Below are positions 24,415 through 33,230 of a stretch of 64,000 bases of DNA, piece by piece. The notes under the pieces were generated by a model. It saw nothing but the letters and a program-made list of their open reading frames with translations. It did no database searches and had not been told where the DNA came from. Every line of letters starts with the position of its first letter. Positions within the stretch are counted from its first letter, which is position 1. The translations under genes were made by a program, and so were the position numbers. The stretch is from Pseudomonas soli. Lineage in GTDB: Bacteria > Pseudomonadota > Gammaproteobacteria > Pseudomonadales > Pseudomonadaceae. The stretch is taken from positions 124,001 to 188,000 of the forward strand of contig NZ_FOEQ01000004.1 in NCBI RefSeq assembly GCF_900110655.1, read 5' to 3'.

Positions 24415-26666
24415 GCTACACCGTGGCCGTGCGCGCCTTGTGCGAATTCAGCGCCAAGGTTGGCGACCTCGACCTGCGCTTCACGCCGTCGCCCAGTGCC
24501 CAGGAAGGGATTGCCGGACACCGCCGAGTAGTGGCCAAGCGCGGCGCCGACTATGAGCCGGAAGTGGCGCTGGAGGGCCAGTACCAAGGCCTGCGGGTTC
24601 GCGGGCGGGCCGATGGCTATGACCCGGCACGCAACCGGTTGGAAGAGATCAAGACCCACCGCGGCGACCTTGCCCGCCAGCCCGACAATCACCGCCAACT
24701 GCACTGGGCCCAGGCCAAGGTCTACGCCTGGCTGCTGTGCCAGGCGCGGCAGTTGCCGGCGATCGACGTGGCGCTGGTCTATCTGGACGTCGACAGCGAT
24801 GGCCAGACCGTGATCAATGAGCATTATGGCGCCGACGACCTCAGGCGCTTTTTCGAGAACCAGTGCCAGTGCTTCCTGGCTTGGGCGCAGGCGCAGGAAC
24901 TACGCCTGGCCGAACGTGACCGGGGCCTGCAGGCCCTGAGCTTTCCTTACCCTGCGCTCCGTCAAGGCCAGCGGCAACTGGCCGAGACCCTTTACAAGGC
25001 GGTGAGCACCGGCCGTTGCCTGATGGCCCAGGCGAGTACTGGCATCGGCAAGACCCTCGGTACCCTGTTTCCGCTGCTCAAGGCCGTGGTGCCGCAGCAG
25101 TTGGACAAGCTCTACTTCCTCACGGCGAAAACACCAGGCCGGGCCCTGGCCCTCGATGCGCTGCGCCAGATCACCCAAGCGTCGCCACAACCCGCTCTGC
25201 GCAGCCTCGAGCTGATCGCCCGCGACAAGGCCTGCGAGTACCCGCAAAACGCCTGCCATGGCGAGTCCTGCCCCTTGGCGCGGGGCTTCTACGACCGCCT
25301 GCCCGGCGCTCGTGAAGCTGCCGCGCAGGTGCCGTTGCTTGACCGCGCCAGCCTGCGCGAGGTGGCCCTGGCGCACCAGGTCTGCCCCTATTACCTGGGG
25401 CAGGAGATGGCGCGCTGGGTCGACCTGCTGGTGGCCGACTACAACTACTACTTCGACGCCCATGCATTGCTGTTCGGCCTGGCCCAGGCCAACCAGTGGC
25501 GCACGGCGGTGCTGGTGGACGAGGCGCACAACCTGGTCGAGCGGGGCCGGCAGATGTACAGCGCCAGCCTTGACCAGGGCCAGTTGCTGGCGCTGCGTCA
25601 GGGCAAGCCGGCCGGGCTGGGCAGCGCCCTGGACCGCCTGAATCGGCAATGGAACGCGCTGTACAAGGCGCAGGTTGCGCCGTACCAGGCCAGCGAGCAG
25701 CTGCCCGACGCCTTCCTGCGTGCCCTGCAGCAATGCATCGGGCTGATCCAGGAACGCATGAACCAGGCGCCCGCCGAGGTCGAGCCCAAGGTGCTGGAGT
25801 TCTACTTCCAGGCCTTGCAGTTCAGCCGTATCGCCGAGTTGTTCGACGAGCACTTCCTGTTCGATATCAGCCCGCGCAACGGCCCCCGTGGGCGGCGCCT
25901 GGCCACGTTGTGCCTGCGCAACGTGGTGCCTGCCCGGCTGCTGGGCCCGCGCATGAGCGCGGCGCGTAGCGTCACGCTGTTTTCCGCCACGCTCAATCCC
26001 CGGCACTTCTACACCGATCTGCTGGGCATGCCGAGCGACACTGCCTGGCTGGAGGTCGCCGCGCCGTTTCGCGCCGAGCAGTTGCAGGTGCGCATCGTCA
26101 GTGAGGTGTCCACCCGCTACCAGCAGCGCCAGGCGTCACTGGCGCCGATCGTCGAACTGATCGCCGCTCAGTTTGCCGGCCAGCCGGGCAACTACCTGGC
26201 CTTCTTCAGTAGCTTCGAGTACCTCGAACAGGTGGCGCGGTTACTGGCCGAACGCTACCCGGCGCTACCCATCTGGCGACAGTCTCCCGGCATGGACGAG
26301 GCCAGCCGCGAAGCCTTCCTGGCACGGTTCGTGGAGCACGGGCAGGGGGTGGGCTTCGCCGTGCTCGGCGGCGCCTTCGGCGAGGGGGTCGACCTGCCGG
26401 GCACTCGCCTGATTGGCGCCTTCGTCGCCACCCTTGGCCTGCCACAGGTCAATCCGGTCAACGAGCAGTTCAAACAGCGCCTGGGTCGGCAGTTCGGCGC
26501 CGGTTTCGACTATGCGTATCTCTATCCTGGGGTGCGCAAGGTGATCCAGGCCGCAGGCCGGGTGATCCGCGGCGACCAAGACCGCGGCGTGCTGGTGCTG
26601 ATCGACGAGCGTTTTGCCGAACCGCGGGTGCGACAGATGTTCCCCGGCTGGTGGCAACTGGCGTGA
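24411..26666 (+). CDS. PD-(D/E)XK nuclease fused to an Fe-S DEAH helicase (DinG/XPD/FANCJ-like)
   Basis: This 751-residue protein has an N-terminal Cas4/RecB-type nuclease domain with D68 (GRADGYD), E79-I-K81 (EEIK) and QAKVY (101-105), the motif III/QxxxY pattern. A superfamily-2 helicase follows: Walker A ASTGIGKT (208-215), four Cys at 275, 282, 287 and 325 placed as in XPD Fe-S helicases, DEAH at 370-373, a later FSATL motif and QAAGRVIR. It unwinds DNA 5'-to-3' by family analogy. ATGA overlap with the FAN1 gene indicates coupled translation. A bacterial FAN1 with a FANCJ-like helicase suggests crosslink repair. Confidence 0.92.
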   Translation: MSYTVAVRALCEFSAKVGDLDLRFTPSPSAQEGIAGHRRVVAKRGADYEPEVALEGQYQGLRVRGRADGYDPARNRLEEIKTHRGDLARQPDNHRQLHWAQAKVYAWLLCQARQLPAIDVALVYLDVDSDGQTVINEHYGADDLRRFFENQCQCFLAWAQAQELRLAERDRGLQALSFPYPALRQGQRQLAETLYKAVSTGRCLMAQASTGIGKTLGTLFPLLKAVVPQQLDKLYFLTAKTPGRALALDALRQITQASPQPALRSLELIARDKACEYPQNACHGESCPLARGFYDRLPGAREAAAQVPLLDRASLREVALAHQVCPYYLGQEMARWVDLLVADYNYYFDAHALLFGLAQANQWRTAVLVDEAHNLVERGRQMYSASLDQGQLLALRQGKPAGLGSALDRLNRQWNALYKAQVAPYQASEQLPDAFLRALQQCIGLIQERMNQAPAEVEPKVLEFYFQALQFSRIAELFDEHFLFDISPRNGPRGRRLATLCLRNVVPARLLGPRMSAARSVTLFSATLNPRHFYTDLLGMPSDTAWLEVAAPFRAEQLQVRIVSEVSTRYQQRQASLAPIVELIAAQFAGQPGNYLAFFSSFEYLEQVARLLAERYPALPIWRQSPGMDEASREAFLARFVEHGQGVGFAVLGGAFGEGVDLPGTRLIGAFVATLGLPQVNPVNEQFKQRLGRQFGAGFDYAYLYPGVRKVIQAAGRVIRGDQDRGVLVLIDERFAEPRVRQMFPGWWQLA

Positions 26667-26745
26667 ACGCCGCCATCGCCTGGCGCTGAAACTCCCAGTA
26701 CACTGCGCGTTCAAACACCAACATTCGTTGATTTCGAGGTTCCGC

Positions 26746-28383
26746 ATGACGCTCAGTCCTTTGGCAGGCAAGCCGGCTCCGGCCAGCGTGCTGGTCGATA
26801 TCCCCCGCCTGTTGACCGCTTACTACACCGGCCGTCCCGACGCCGCGGTGGCGGCCCAGCGCGTGGCCTTCGGCACCTCGGGCCACCGCGGCACTTCGTT
26901 CGAACTGAGCTTCAACGAATACCACGTGCTGGCGATCACCCAGGCCATCTGCCTGTATCGCCAGGAGAAAGGCATCGACGGCCCGTTGTTCATCGGTGCC
27001 GACACCCACGCGTTGTCCGCCCCGGCCGCCGCCAGCGCTCTGGAAGTGCTGGCCGCCAATGGCGTGCAGGTGATGTTGAGCAAGGACGACGAGTACACCC
27101 CGACCCCGGCGGTGTCCCATGCCATCCTCTGCTACAACCGTGGCCGCCAGCAGGGCCTGGCCGACGGCATCGTCATCACTCCGTCGCACAACCCACCGCA
27201 GAGCGGCGGCTTCAAGTACAACCCGCCCAACGGCGGCCCGGCCGACAGCGACGTGACCAAGTGGATCGAGGCCAAGGCCAACGAGCTGCTGGCGGCGAAC
27301 CTGGCTGGCGTCAAGCGCATGGACTACCAGCAGGCGCTGGCGGCGCCGACCACCCAGCGCCACGACTACGTGAGCAGCTATGTCGCCGACCTGGAAAATG
27401 TCATCGACTTCGACGTGATCCGCAGCGCCAATCTGCGCCTGGGCGTCGACCCATTGGGCGGTGCCGGCGTGCGCTACTGGTCGGCCATCGCCGAGCACTA
27501 CCAGCTGAACCTGGAAGTGGTGAATACCGAGGTCGATCCGACCTTCCGCTTCATGACCGTCGACTGGGACGGGCAGATCCGCATGGACCCGTCCTCGCCT
27601 TACGCCATGCAGGGCCTGATCGGCCTGCGCGAGCGGTTCGACGTGGCCTTCGCCTGCGACCCGGACCACGATCGCCACGGCATCGTCACCGCCGACGGCC
27701 TGCTGCAGCCGAACAACTACCTGGCCGTGGCCATCGACTACCTGTACCGCAACCGCCCGCAATGGCGCAGTGATGCCGCCGTGGGCAAGACCGTGGTTTC
27801 CAGCGGCCTGATCGACCGCGTCACCGCGGGCCTGGGCCGTGAGCTGTATGAAGTGCCGGTGGGCTTCAAGTTCTTCGCCCAAGGCCTGTTCGACGGTTCG
27901 CTGGGCTTCGGTGGTGAAGAGAGCGCGGGCGCCTCGTTCCTGCGCAAGGACGGCTCGGTCTGGGCCACCGACAAGGACGGCCTGATTCCGGCGCTGCTGG
28001 CGGCCGAGATGACCGCCCGCACCGGGCGCAACCCGAGCCAGATCTACGCCGACCTGACCGCCAAGCTGGGCAAGCCGTACGCCACCCGCGTCGAGGCCAA
28101 GGCCGACGCACGGCAGAAGGCGCTGCTGAGCAAGCTGGCGCCGGAGCAGGTCAAGTCCACCGAGCTTGCCGGCGAGCCGATCCAGCAGATCCTCAGCCAT
28201 GCGCCGGGTAACAACCAGGCCATCGGCGGCCTGAAGGTGATGACCGCGAACGGCTGGTTCGCCGCGCGGCCGTCCGGCACCGAGGATATCTACAAGATCT
28301 ACGCCGAAAGCTTCATCGACGAGGCGCACCTCAAGCGCCTGGTGGCCGAAGCCCAAGTGCTGGTGGACGCGGCGATCGCCTGA
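26746..28383 (+). CDS. pgm: alpha-D-glucose phosphate-specific phosphoglucomutase
   Basis: This 545-residue protein is full length for bacterial Pgm. Active-site serine lies in [12 protein letters not shown], the Mg-binding loop is DPDHDRHG, the sugar-specificity loop is GGEESAG, and the phosphate-binding loop is [12 protein letters not shown] near the C-terminus. It interconverts glucose-1-phosphate and glucose-6-phosphate for glycogen, trehalose and surface-polysaccharide metabolism in the cytoplasm. GAGGTTCCGC precedes ATG 26746. The 79-bp gap from the helicase gene and the REP-like hairpin after it suggest a separate transcript. Confidence 0.96.
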   Translation: MTLSPLAGKPAPASVLVDIPRLLTAYYTGRPDAAVAAQRVAFGTSGHRGTSFELSFNEYHVLAITQAICLYRQEKGIDGPLFIGADTHALSAPAAASALEVLAANGVQVMLSKDDEYTPTPAVSHAILCYNRGRQQGLADGIVITPSHNPPQSGGFKYNPPNGGPADSDVTKWIEAKANELLAANLAGVKRMDYQQALAAPTTQRHDYVSSYVADLENVIDFDVIRSANLRLGVDPLGGAGVRYWSAIAEHYQLNLEVVNTEVDPTFRFMTVDWDGQIRMDPSSPYAMQGLIGLRERFDVAFACDPDHDRHGIVTADGLLQPNNYLAVAIDYLYRNRPQWRSDAAVGKTVVSSGLIDRVTAGLGRELYEVPVGFKFFAQGLFDGSLGFGGEESAGASFLRKDGSVWATDKDGLIPALLAAEMTARTGRNPSQIYADLTAKLGKPYATRVEAKADARQKALLSKLAPEQVKSTELAGEPIQQILSHAPGNNQAIGGLKVMTANGWFAARPSGTEDIYKIYAESFIDEAHLKRLVAEAQVLVDAAIA

Positions 28384-28395
28384 TCGATCCTGATA

Positions 28396-28467
28396 CGCAT
28401 CGCGGGGCAAGCCCGCTGCCACGCCTGAACAAAGCAGGCAGTGGCAGCGGGCTTGCCCCGCGATGCG
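28396..28467. repeat. REP-like doublet: 27-bp perfect inverted repeat after pgm
   Basis: The left arm at 28396-28422 and the right arm at 28441-28467 are perfect reverse complements, beginning CGCATCGCGGGGCAAGCCCG and ending with the complement. An 18-base loop lies between. It shares its core with 29460-29526 and can terminate or stabilise the pgm mRNA. Confidence 0.8.
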
Positions 28468-28566
28468 TTTGGTTGTTCCACTGATGGAACGATCCATGCC
28501 ATTTCAGCTATCTACCGCAGTATTGGCCTCATCTGTAAGGTGTAACCCATCAACAGGAGGCTTCTC

Positions 28567-29454
28567 ATGAAAAAGATCCAGGGTATCCACCGCAGCCCCA
28601 ACGCCCACTGGGTGGGCGACGGCTTCCCGGTGCGCAGCCTGTTCACCTACGACCATCTGGCGCGGCATATCAGCCCGTTCCTGCTGCTGGATTATGCCGG
28701 CCCGCATGACTTCGCCCCGACCACTGCCCGGCGTGGCGTCGGCCAGCACCCGCACCGCGGTTTCGAGACCGTCACCATCGTCTACCAGGGCGAACTGGAG
28801 CACCGCGACTCCACCGGCGCGGGCGGTCTGATCGGCCCGGGCGACGTGCAATGGATGACCGCTGCGGGCGGCATCATCCACGAGGAGTTCCATTCCCCGG
28901 CCTTTGCCCGTAGCGGCGGCACGCTGGAGATGGTGCAACTGTGGGTCAACCTGCCGGCCAGGGACAAGCGCGCCGCCGCCGGCTACCAGACGCTGTTGGC
29001 CAGTGACATTCCGGTGGTGACGCTGGAAGGCGAGGCGGGCAGCCTGCGGGTGATCGCCGGGCGTTACCTTGACCAGCAGGGGCCGGCGCGCACCTTTACC
29101 GAGATGGACGTCTGGGACCTGCGCCTGAAGGCGGGCGCCACGCTGCAACTGCCGGTGGCCGCCGGGCGCAATGCCGCGCTGGTGGTGCTGCGTGGCACGC
29201 TGCGGGTCAACGATGAGCGCGAAGCCGGTGCGGCCAGCCTGGTATTGCTGGAACGCGACGGCGACGGTGTGCGTCTCGAGGCGCAGGATGACGTCAGCGT
29301 GCTGCTGCTCAGCGGCGAGCCGATCGACGAGCCCATCGTCGGGTATGGCCCGTTCGTGATGAACAGCCAGGCCGAGATCGCCGAATCGTTCGATGATTTC
29401 CAGGCCGGGCGGTTTGGGCAGGTAGGTGGCGCCGAGCGCGGCATCGTCCGATAG
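28567..29454 (+). CDS. pirin-family protein
   Basis: This 295-residue bicupin starts MKKIQGIHRSPNAHWVGDGF. The N-terminal cupin metal site is GVGQHPHRGFETVTIVYQGE, and HEEFHSP supplies the distal ligands. The C-terminal cupin is less conserved. Some members (YhaK, YhhW) have quercetin 2,3-dioxygenase activity, and others bind regulatory partners; I cannot tell which applies. AACAGGAGG precedes the start. It stands alone, bracketed by two REP-like doublets. Confidence 0.93.
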   Translation: MKKIQGIHRSPNAHWVGDGFPVRSLFTYDHLARHISPFLLLDYAGPHDFAPTTARRGVGQHPHRGFETVTIVYQGELEHRDSTGAGGLIGPGDVQWMTAAGGIIHEEFHSPAFARSGGTLEMVQLWVNLPARDKRAAAGYQTLLASDIPVVTLEGEAGSLRVIAGRYLDQQGPARTFTEMDVWDLRLKAGATLQLPVAAGRNAALVVLRGTLRVNDEREAGAASLVLLERDGDGVRLEAQDDVSVLLLSGEPIDEPIVGYGPFVMNSQAEIAESFDDFQAGRFGQVGGAERGIVR

Positions 29455-29459
29455 CACCC

Positions 29460-29526
29460 ATCGCGGGGCAAGCCCGCTCCCATGTCATGAGTTCATCGTG
29501 ACGGGGGAGCGGGCTTGCCCCGCGAT
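29460..29526. repeat. REP-like doublet: 22-bp perfect inverted repeat after pirin
   Basis: Left arm 29460-29481 (starts ATCGCGGGGCAAGCCCGC) and right arm 29505-29526 are exact reverse complements. They share the core of the element at 28396-28467. The doublet lies 5 bp after the pirin stop and probably ends that transcript. Confidence 0.8.
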
Positions 29527-29564
29527 TTAGTTTCAACGCTTTATAGCAGGCCTCGTCGAGGCCG

Positions 29565-29600
29565 CATCAATCTCCATCAGCCACTCGGCCTGCGCCAACC
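29565..29600. repeat. 36-bp direct repeat, distal copy (vestigial ridA 3' end)
   Basis: This copy matches 30593-30628 at 35 of 36 positions. Read on the minus strand in the RidA frame it encodes LAQAEWLMEID, then runs on in frame as AASTRPAIKR to a stop at 29533-29535. It marks one edge of the segment that contains the RHS gene. Confidence 0.85.
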
Positions 29601-29613
29601 ATCTGGCAAAGGT

Positions 29614-30411
29614 TCAGAGTTGCGGGCCGTAGATGGCTCTTCTGATTCCTTTGTTGACACGCTGCATCTCATCCTCTGAATCCGAGTTGTAGGGCGTCGA
29701 ATCGGTTGAGGAGATTGCTTCGTTCCACCTGGCTCTTTCTTCTTTTGCCTCTCTCAGCAGGCGAAGTAACTCCAGGGGCCCGTCTTCTTGTTTGATATGG
29801 AGAACATCGCGGAAGAAGGGGAGCGGTGCGACATTTAGGTTTTTTCTCGCTGATGCGGGCATTTGCCGAATACCGCCCGTCTTGGCCGATATTATCCTGG
29901 CACGGGCAGGCAACTGATCGTCGTATTTGCCTAGTGCGGGAGCGGTCAGCTTGTTCGTCAATCTTGAAGTATTGGAAAGAGAGACAAGGTCTTCGAGAGA
30001 TAAATGCTTGATAATCGATGTGAATATGTCCGGTTCGAAACTGATCAATTTCTGAAAATTGCCAGTGTGGCCGGAAGGGTCGACCTTATTGATCGGATCA
30101 TTGTTGCAATAATTGTAGGCATTCACTCCACCATCCTCGAACGGGCTCAGCGAGTCGGGTGAGAGAAAGCGCATCAGCGCTGGGCTGAACGAACGGTAGC
30201 CATTACCGAGAAGGTAGCGCCCAGTCAATGGGGCGCGGTGCTGAGCATTGAAGCCGAGTGTAACGACTGATACGCCGACAGGTTCTGAATACCCATAAGC
30301 GGTGTAGGTGAGTGCACGAGACTGTTGGTCTTCTCTGCACCAAAAAATGGACCCTGGCCTATCTGTTGCCAACAGGGATGTGACCTTATGGACGACAATT
30401 GGCTTCGTCAT
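29614..30411 (-). CDS. orphan RHS-repeat core protein with F-box-like C-terminal region
   Basis: This 265-residue protein has the RHS-associated core at residues ~38-115, with GYSEPVGVSVVTLGFNAQHR, TGRYLLGNGYRSFSPALMRF and SPDSLSPFEDGGVNAYNY, ending KVDPSGH. The polymorphic tail begins with FEPDIFTSIIKHLSLEDLVSLSNTSR (~125-150), which has the helix pattern of an F-box. No long YD-repeat shell precedes it, so it is a small orphan module. Codon use is AT-richer than in neighbouring genes, suggesting horizontal acquisition. The start MTKPIV at 30411 is a choice with no strong ribosome site. An effector or toxin role is speculation. Confidence 0.8.
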   Translation of the reverse strand: MTKPIVVHKVTSLLATDRPGSIFWCREDQQSRALTYTAYGYSEPVGVSVVTLGFNAQHRAPLTGRYLLGNGYRSFSPALMRFLSPDSLSPFEDGGVNAYNYCNNDPINKVDPSGHTGNFQKLISFEPDIFTSIIKHLSLEDLVSLSNTSRLTNKLTAPALGKYDDQLPARARIISAKTGGIRQMPASARKNLNVAPLPFFRDVLHIKQEDGPLELLRLLREAKEERARWNEAISSTDSTPYNSDSEDEMQRVNKGIRRAIYGPQL

Positions 30412-30563
30412 GGGGTTACTTGATCTAGGGGCTTGGCAAGGAAATCTAGGCGTAAAAGGCTCGCTATTGGAACTGGCAAAATTATCAGGAGCCATTCTCG
30501 GCCCTCGTCTTACTGCCGGCAGGCCCGATGAGGCCGCAATGCGGCCCCGTGTACTGGTAACGC

Positions 30564-30980
30564 TCAAGCCTGATCCGGCACCACCGCGATCACATCAATC
30601 TCCATCAGCCACTCGGCTTGCGCCAACCCTGCCACCACCAACCCGGTGGAAATCGGGAACACGCCCTTGAGCCACTTACCCACTTCCTTGTACACCGGCT
30701 CGCGGAAGCGCGGGTCGGTGATGTAGGTGGTGGTCTTGACGATATGCGACAGGTCCGAGCCTGCCTCCTCAAGCAACTGCTTGACGTTCTTCATCGCCTG
30801 TTCGGCCTGCGCCTGCGGGTCGCCCAGGCCGACCAGGCGGCCTTCGAAATCGGTGCCGACCTGCCCGCGCACGTAGATGGTGTTGCCGGCGCGCACCGCC
30901 TGGCACAGGTCGTTGTCCAGGGTCTGGTTGGGGTAGGTGGCCTTGGTGTTGAACATGCGGATGCGAGTGTGAGTAGGCAT
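30564..30980 (-). CDS. RidA-family protein, paired with a flavin monooxygenase
   Basis: This 138-residue RidA/RutC-type protein has AGNTIYVRGQVGTDFEGRL and QAMKNVKQLLEEAGSDLSHIVKTTTYIT, and its C-terminus is AEWLMEIDVIAVVPDQA. The start codon overlaps the stop of the monooxygenase gene (TGATG), so the two are translationally coupled. It likely removes a reactive imine or amino-acrylate formed in the same pathway. Its last codons contain the proximal copy of the 36-bp repeat, which suggests the RHS segment inserted here or was duplicated at its 3' end. Confidence 0.9.
   Translation of the reverse strand: MPTHTRIRMFNTKATYPNQTLDNDLCQAVRAGNTIYVRGQVGTDFEGRLVGLGDPQAQAEQAMKNVKQLLEEAGSDLSHIVKTTTYITDPRFREPVYKEVGKWLKGVFPISTGLVVAGLAQAEWLMEIDVIAVVPDQA
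30593..30628. repeat. 36-bp direct repeat, proximal copy inside the ridA-type gene
   Basis: This copy sits 29 bp inside the RidA stop codon. With 29565-29600 it brackets about 1.0 kb that carries the RHS gene. Homology stops sharply at both edges of the repeat. Confidence 0.85.
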
Positions 30981-32296
30981 CAGTGGGCTCCGAAGGTGCT
31001 GACGTTGCTGATCGAGGGTTGCTGCTCATCCGCCGTGCGCTGTTCGCGGTCGCGGTAGGCCAGGTAGGTGCGCTGGGTGGCGATGTGACCGGCGACGTGC
31101 TTGGCGTCGTGCCACACGCCCCAGATGAACGACGAGCCGCGGCGTGACAACCAGGGCAGGCCGAGGAAGTACACGCCTGGTTCTTTCGACACGCCACGCT
31201 GGTGTTGCGGCTTGCCGTTGGCGTCGAAGGCGTCCACCTGCAGCCAGCTGAAATCCACACCGTAGCCGGTGGCCCAGATGATGGTGGTGACGTTGGCCTG
31301 GGCCAGGTCCAGCTCGCGCAGCGGGTTGCTGACGCAGGCCGGGTCGGGCAGGCGCTTGCGCGCTTCAGGCTCTGGTGGCAGGTCCAGGCCGTTGCGTTCG
31401 ACATAGGCGTCGGCGGCGTCCAGCAGGGCCAGGTAGTTCTCGTCGCCACGGTTGATGTTCTCGGCCAGGTTGTCCTGGAAGCGCGCCACGCCGCCCTCGA
31501 ACGACTGGGTCAGGCCGACCAGGGTCATGCCCTGGTGGGCGAGGGCGCGGAAGTCCACGGTATGGCCGCCACGGGCACCGGACACGGCGATGGTCACGTG
31601 CTCGCGGCCAGGCTTGGCGATCTCGGCATCCCATTCGCCGAGCACGCCGAGCCACCAGCAGAAGTCACGGTTGCGGTAGCTGCGTGGCGGGCGGTCGTGG
31701 GCGCCCACCGACAGGTACACCTGGCGCCCGGCGCGCATCAGCTCCTCGGCGATCTGCACGCCGGAGGAGCCGGCGCCCACCACCAGCACCGCGCCTTCAG
31801 GCAGTTGCTCGGGGTTGTAGTAGGCGGCGGAGTGGATCTGGTGCAGGCCGTCGTCCTTTGGCGCGATGGCCGGGATCACCGGGCGCTGGAACGGGCCGGT
31901 GGCGGCCACCACGCGGTTGGCGCGGATCACGCCCTGGTTGGTTTCGATGGTGAAGCCCGGGCGGTCGGCGTTGCGTACCACCTGCCTGACCTCGACACCG
32001 GTGCGCACTGGCAGGTTGTACTTGCGCACGTACTGCTCGAAGTAGTCGGCGACCTGGTCCTTGCCGGCGAAGGCGTCGGCGTCGAGGTCGAATTCCAGGC
32101 CCGGGAAGCGGTCGTGCCAGGCCGGCCCGTTGGCCACCAGCGAATCCCAGCGGCCGGTGCGCCAGGCCTCGGCGATGCGCTTGCGCTCCAGCACCAGGTG
32201 CGGCACGCCGAGCTTGCTCAGGTGTTCGCTCATGGCCACGCCGGCCTGGCCGGCGCCGACTACGAGGGTGTCGATTTCGATGTTGTTCAGTGTCAT
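30980..32296 (-). CDS. NAD(P)/FAD-dependent flavin monooxygenase (FMO/YUCCA-like)
   Basis: This 438-residue protein has an FAD motif at the N-terminus (TLVVGAGQAGVAMSEHLSKLG), an NADP motif (VLVVGAGSSGVQIAEELMRAGR) and an ATG-type motif (IIWATGYGVDFSWL). These are the three signatures of group-B flavin monooxygenases (N-, S- or Baeyer-Villiger oxidations). It is coupled to the RidA-family gene and divergent, with a 256-bp gap, from DUF1028 and the M20 gene. The layout suggests oxidation of a nitrogen compound followed by imine removal. Substrate not known. Confidence 0.9.
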   Translation of the reverse strand: MTLNNIEIDTLVVGAGQAGVAMSEHLSKLGVPHLVLERKRIAEAWRTGRWDSLVANGPAWHDRFPGLEFDLDADAFAGKDQVADYFEQYVRKYNLPVRTGVEVRQVVRNADRPGFTIETNQGVIRANRVVAATGPFQRPVIPAIAPKDDGLHQIHSAAYYNPEQLPEGAVLVVGAGSSGVQIAEELMRAGRQVYLSVGAHDRPPRSYRNRDFCWWLGVLGEWDAEIAKPGREHVTIAVSGARGGHTVDFRALAHQGMTLVGLTQSFEGGVARFQDNLAENINRGDENYLALLDAADAYVERNGLDLPPEPEARKRLPDPACVSNPLRELDLAQANVTTIIWATGYGVDFSWLQVDAFDANGKPQHQRGVSKEPGVYFLGLPWLSRRGSSFIWGVWHDAKHVAGHIATQRTYLAYRDREQRTADEQQPSISNVSTFGAH

Positions 32297-32552
32297 GTCC
32301 CAGCCCTTCTTCAGCGGCGTTCTTGTTCAGGTCGGTGGGGACCGCCTTTGCCTGGGGCCAGACTAGGGATGGGGGGGCAATCGCGAAAATAGTATTTAGC
32401 TGGGGCTTGCCGATAAATTGGCGAAGGGTGGATGGGCACCGCCGCGCGCCGAGCCGCCATAGTTTTTTCCTGCCCTGTGCCGAGGAAAATGTTGGTTTCG
32501 CCGCTGCCTTGGCCCGCCGAGAATGCCGGTAACTCACCACAGGAGCTGCACC

Positions 32553-33230
32553 ATGACCTTCTCCATCATCGGCCGCTGCCAGGAAACCGGCCAGGTCGGC
32601 ATCGCCATCAGTTCATCGAGCATCGCCGTCGGCGCCCGTTGCCCGTGGGTGCGCGCCGGGGTCGGTGCCGTGGCCACGCAGAACATCACCCTGCCGGCCC
32701 TCGGCCCGCAGATCCTCGATGCCCTGGAACAAGGCCAGCTGCCGCCTGCCGCGGCGCTGGAGCGGGTGCTGAGTGCCAATGGGTGGAGCGAGTACCGCCA
32801 GGTCACGGTGATCGACAGCCACGGGCAGGTGGCGCTGTTCACCGGCAAGGAAGCGCTGGGCACGCACAACGCGGTGGCCGGTGAGCAATGCGCGGCGGCC
32901 GGCAACCTGCTGTCGTCGCAGGCGGTGATCGCGGCGATGGTTACGGCATTCGAGCAGGCCGGCGGCCATCTGGCCGACCGCCTGCTGGCGGCCATGCACG
33001 CGGCGATGGCGGCCGGGGGCGAGGCGGGGCCGGTGCATTCGGCGGCGCTGAAGATTGCCGGCGAGCTGACCTGGCCGTTGGTCGACCTGCGGGTGGACTG
33101 GACCGAGCAGGACCCGATCGCTGAACTGGACACCCTGTGGCAAGCCTATCGCCCGCAGATGCAGGACTATGTGACCCGCGCCCTGAACCCGACCGCCGCG
33201 CCCAGCTACGGAGTGCCCGGCGATGAGTGA
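32553..33230 (+). CDS. DUF1028 family protein
   Basis: This 225-residue protein begins MTFSIIGRCQETGQVGIAISSSS, the N-terminal signature of DUF1028. That family is structurally related to Ntn-hydrolases and often neighbours RidA and peptidase genes. It contains VRAGVGAVATQNITLPALGPQILDAL and DSHGQVALFTGKEALG. ACAGGAG precedes ATG 32553. It overlaps the M20 gene by 8 bp, indicating coupling. The biochemical role is not established. Confidence 0.88.
   Translation: MTFSIIGRCQETGQVGIAISSSSIAVGARCPWVRAGVGAVATQNITLPALGPQILDALEQGQLPPAAALERVLSANGWSEYRQVTVIDSHGQVALFTGKEALGTHNAVAGEQCAAAGNLLSSQAVIAAMVTAFEQAGGHLADRLLAAMHAAMAAGGEAGPVHSAALKIAGELTWPLVDLRVDWTEQDPIAELDTLWQAYRPQMQDYVTRALNPTAAPSYGVPGDE

Noticed and set aside
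26470..28497. 675-aa minus-strand ORF opposite pgm
   Set aside because: pgm has every catalytic loop; the antisense lacks any family pattern.
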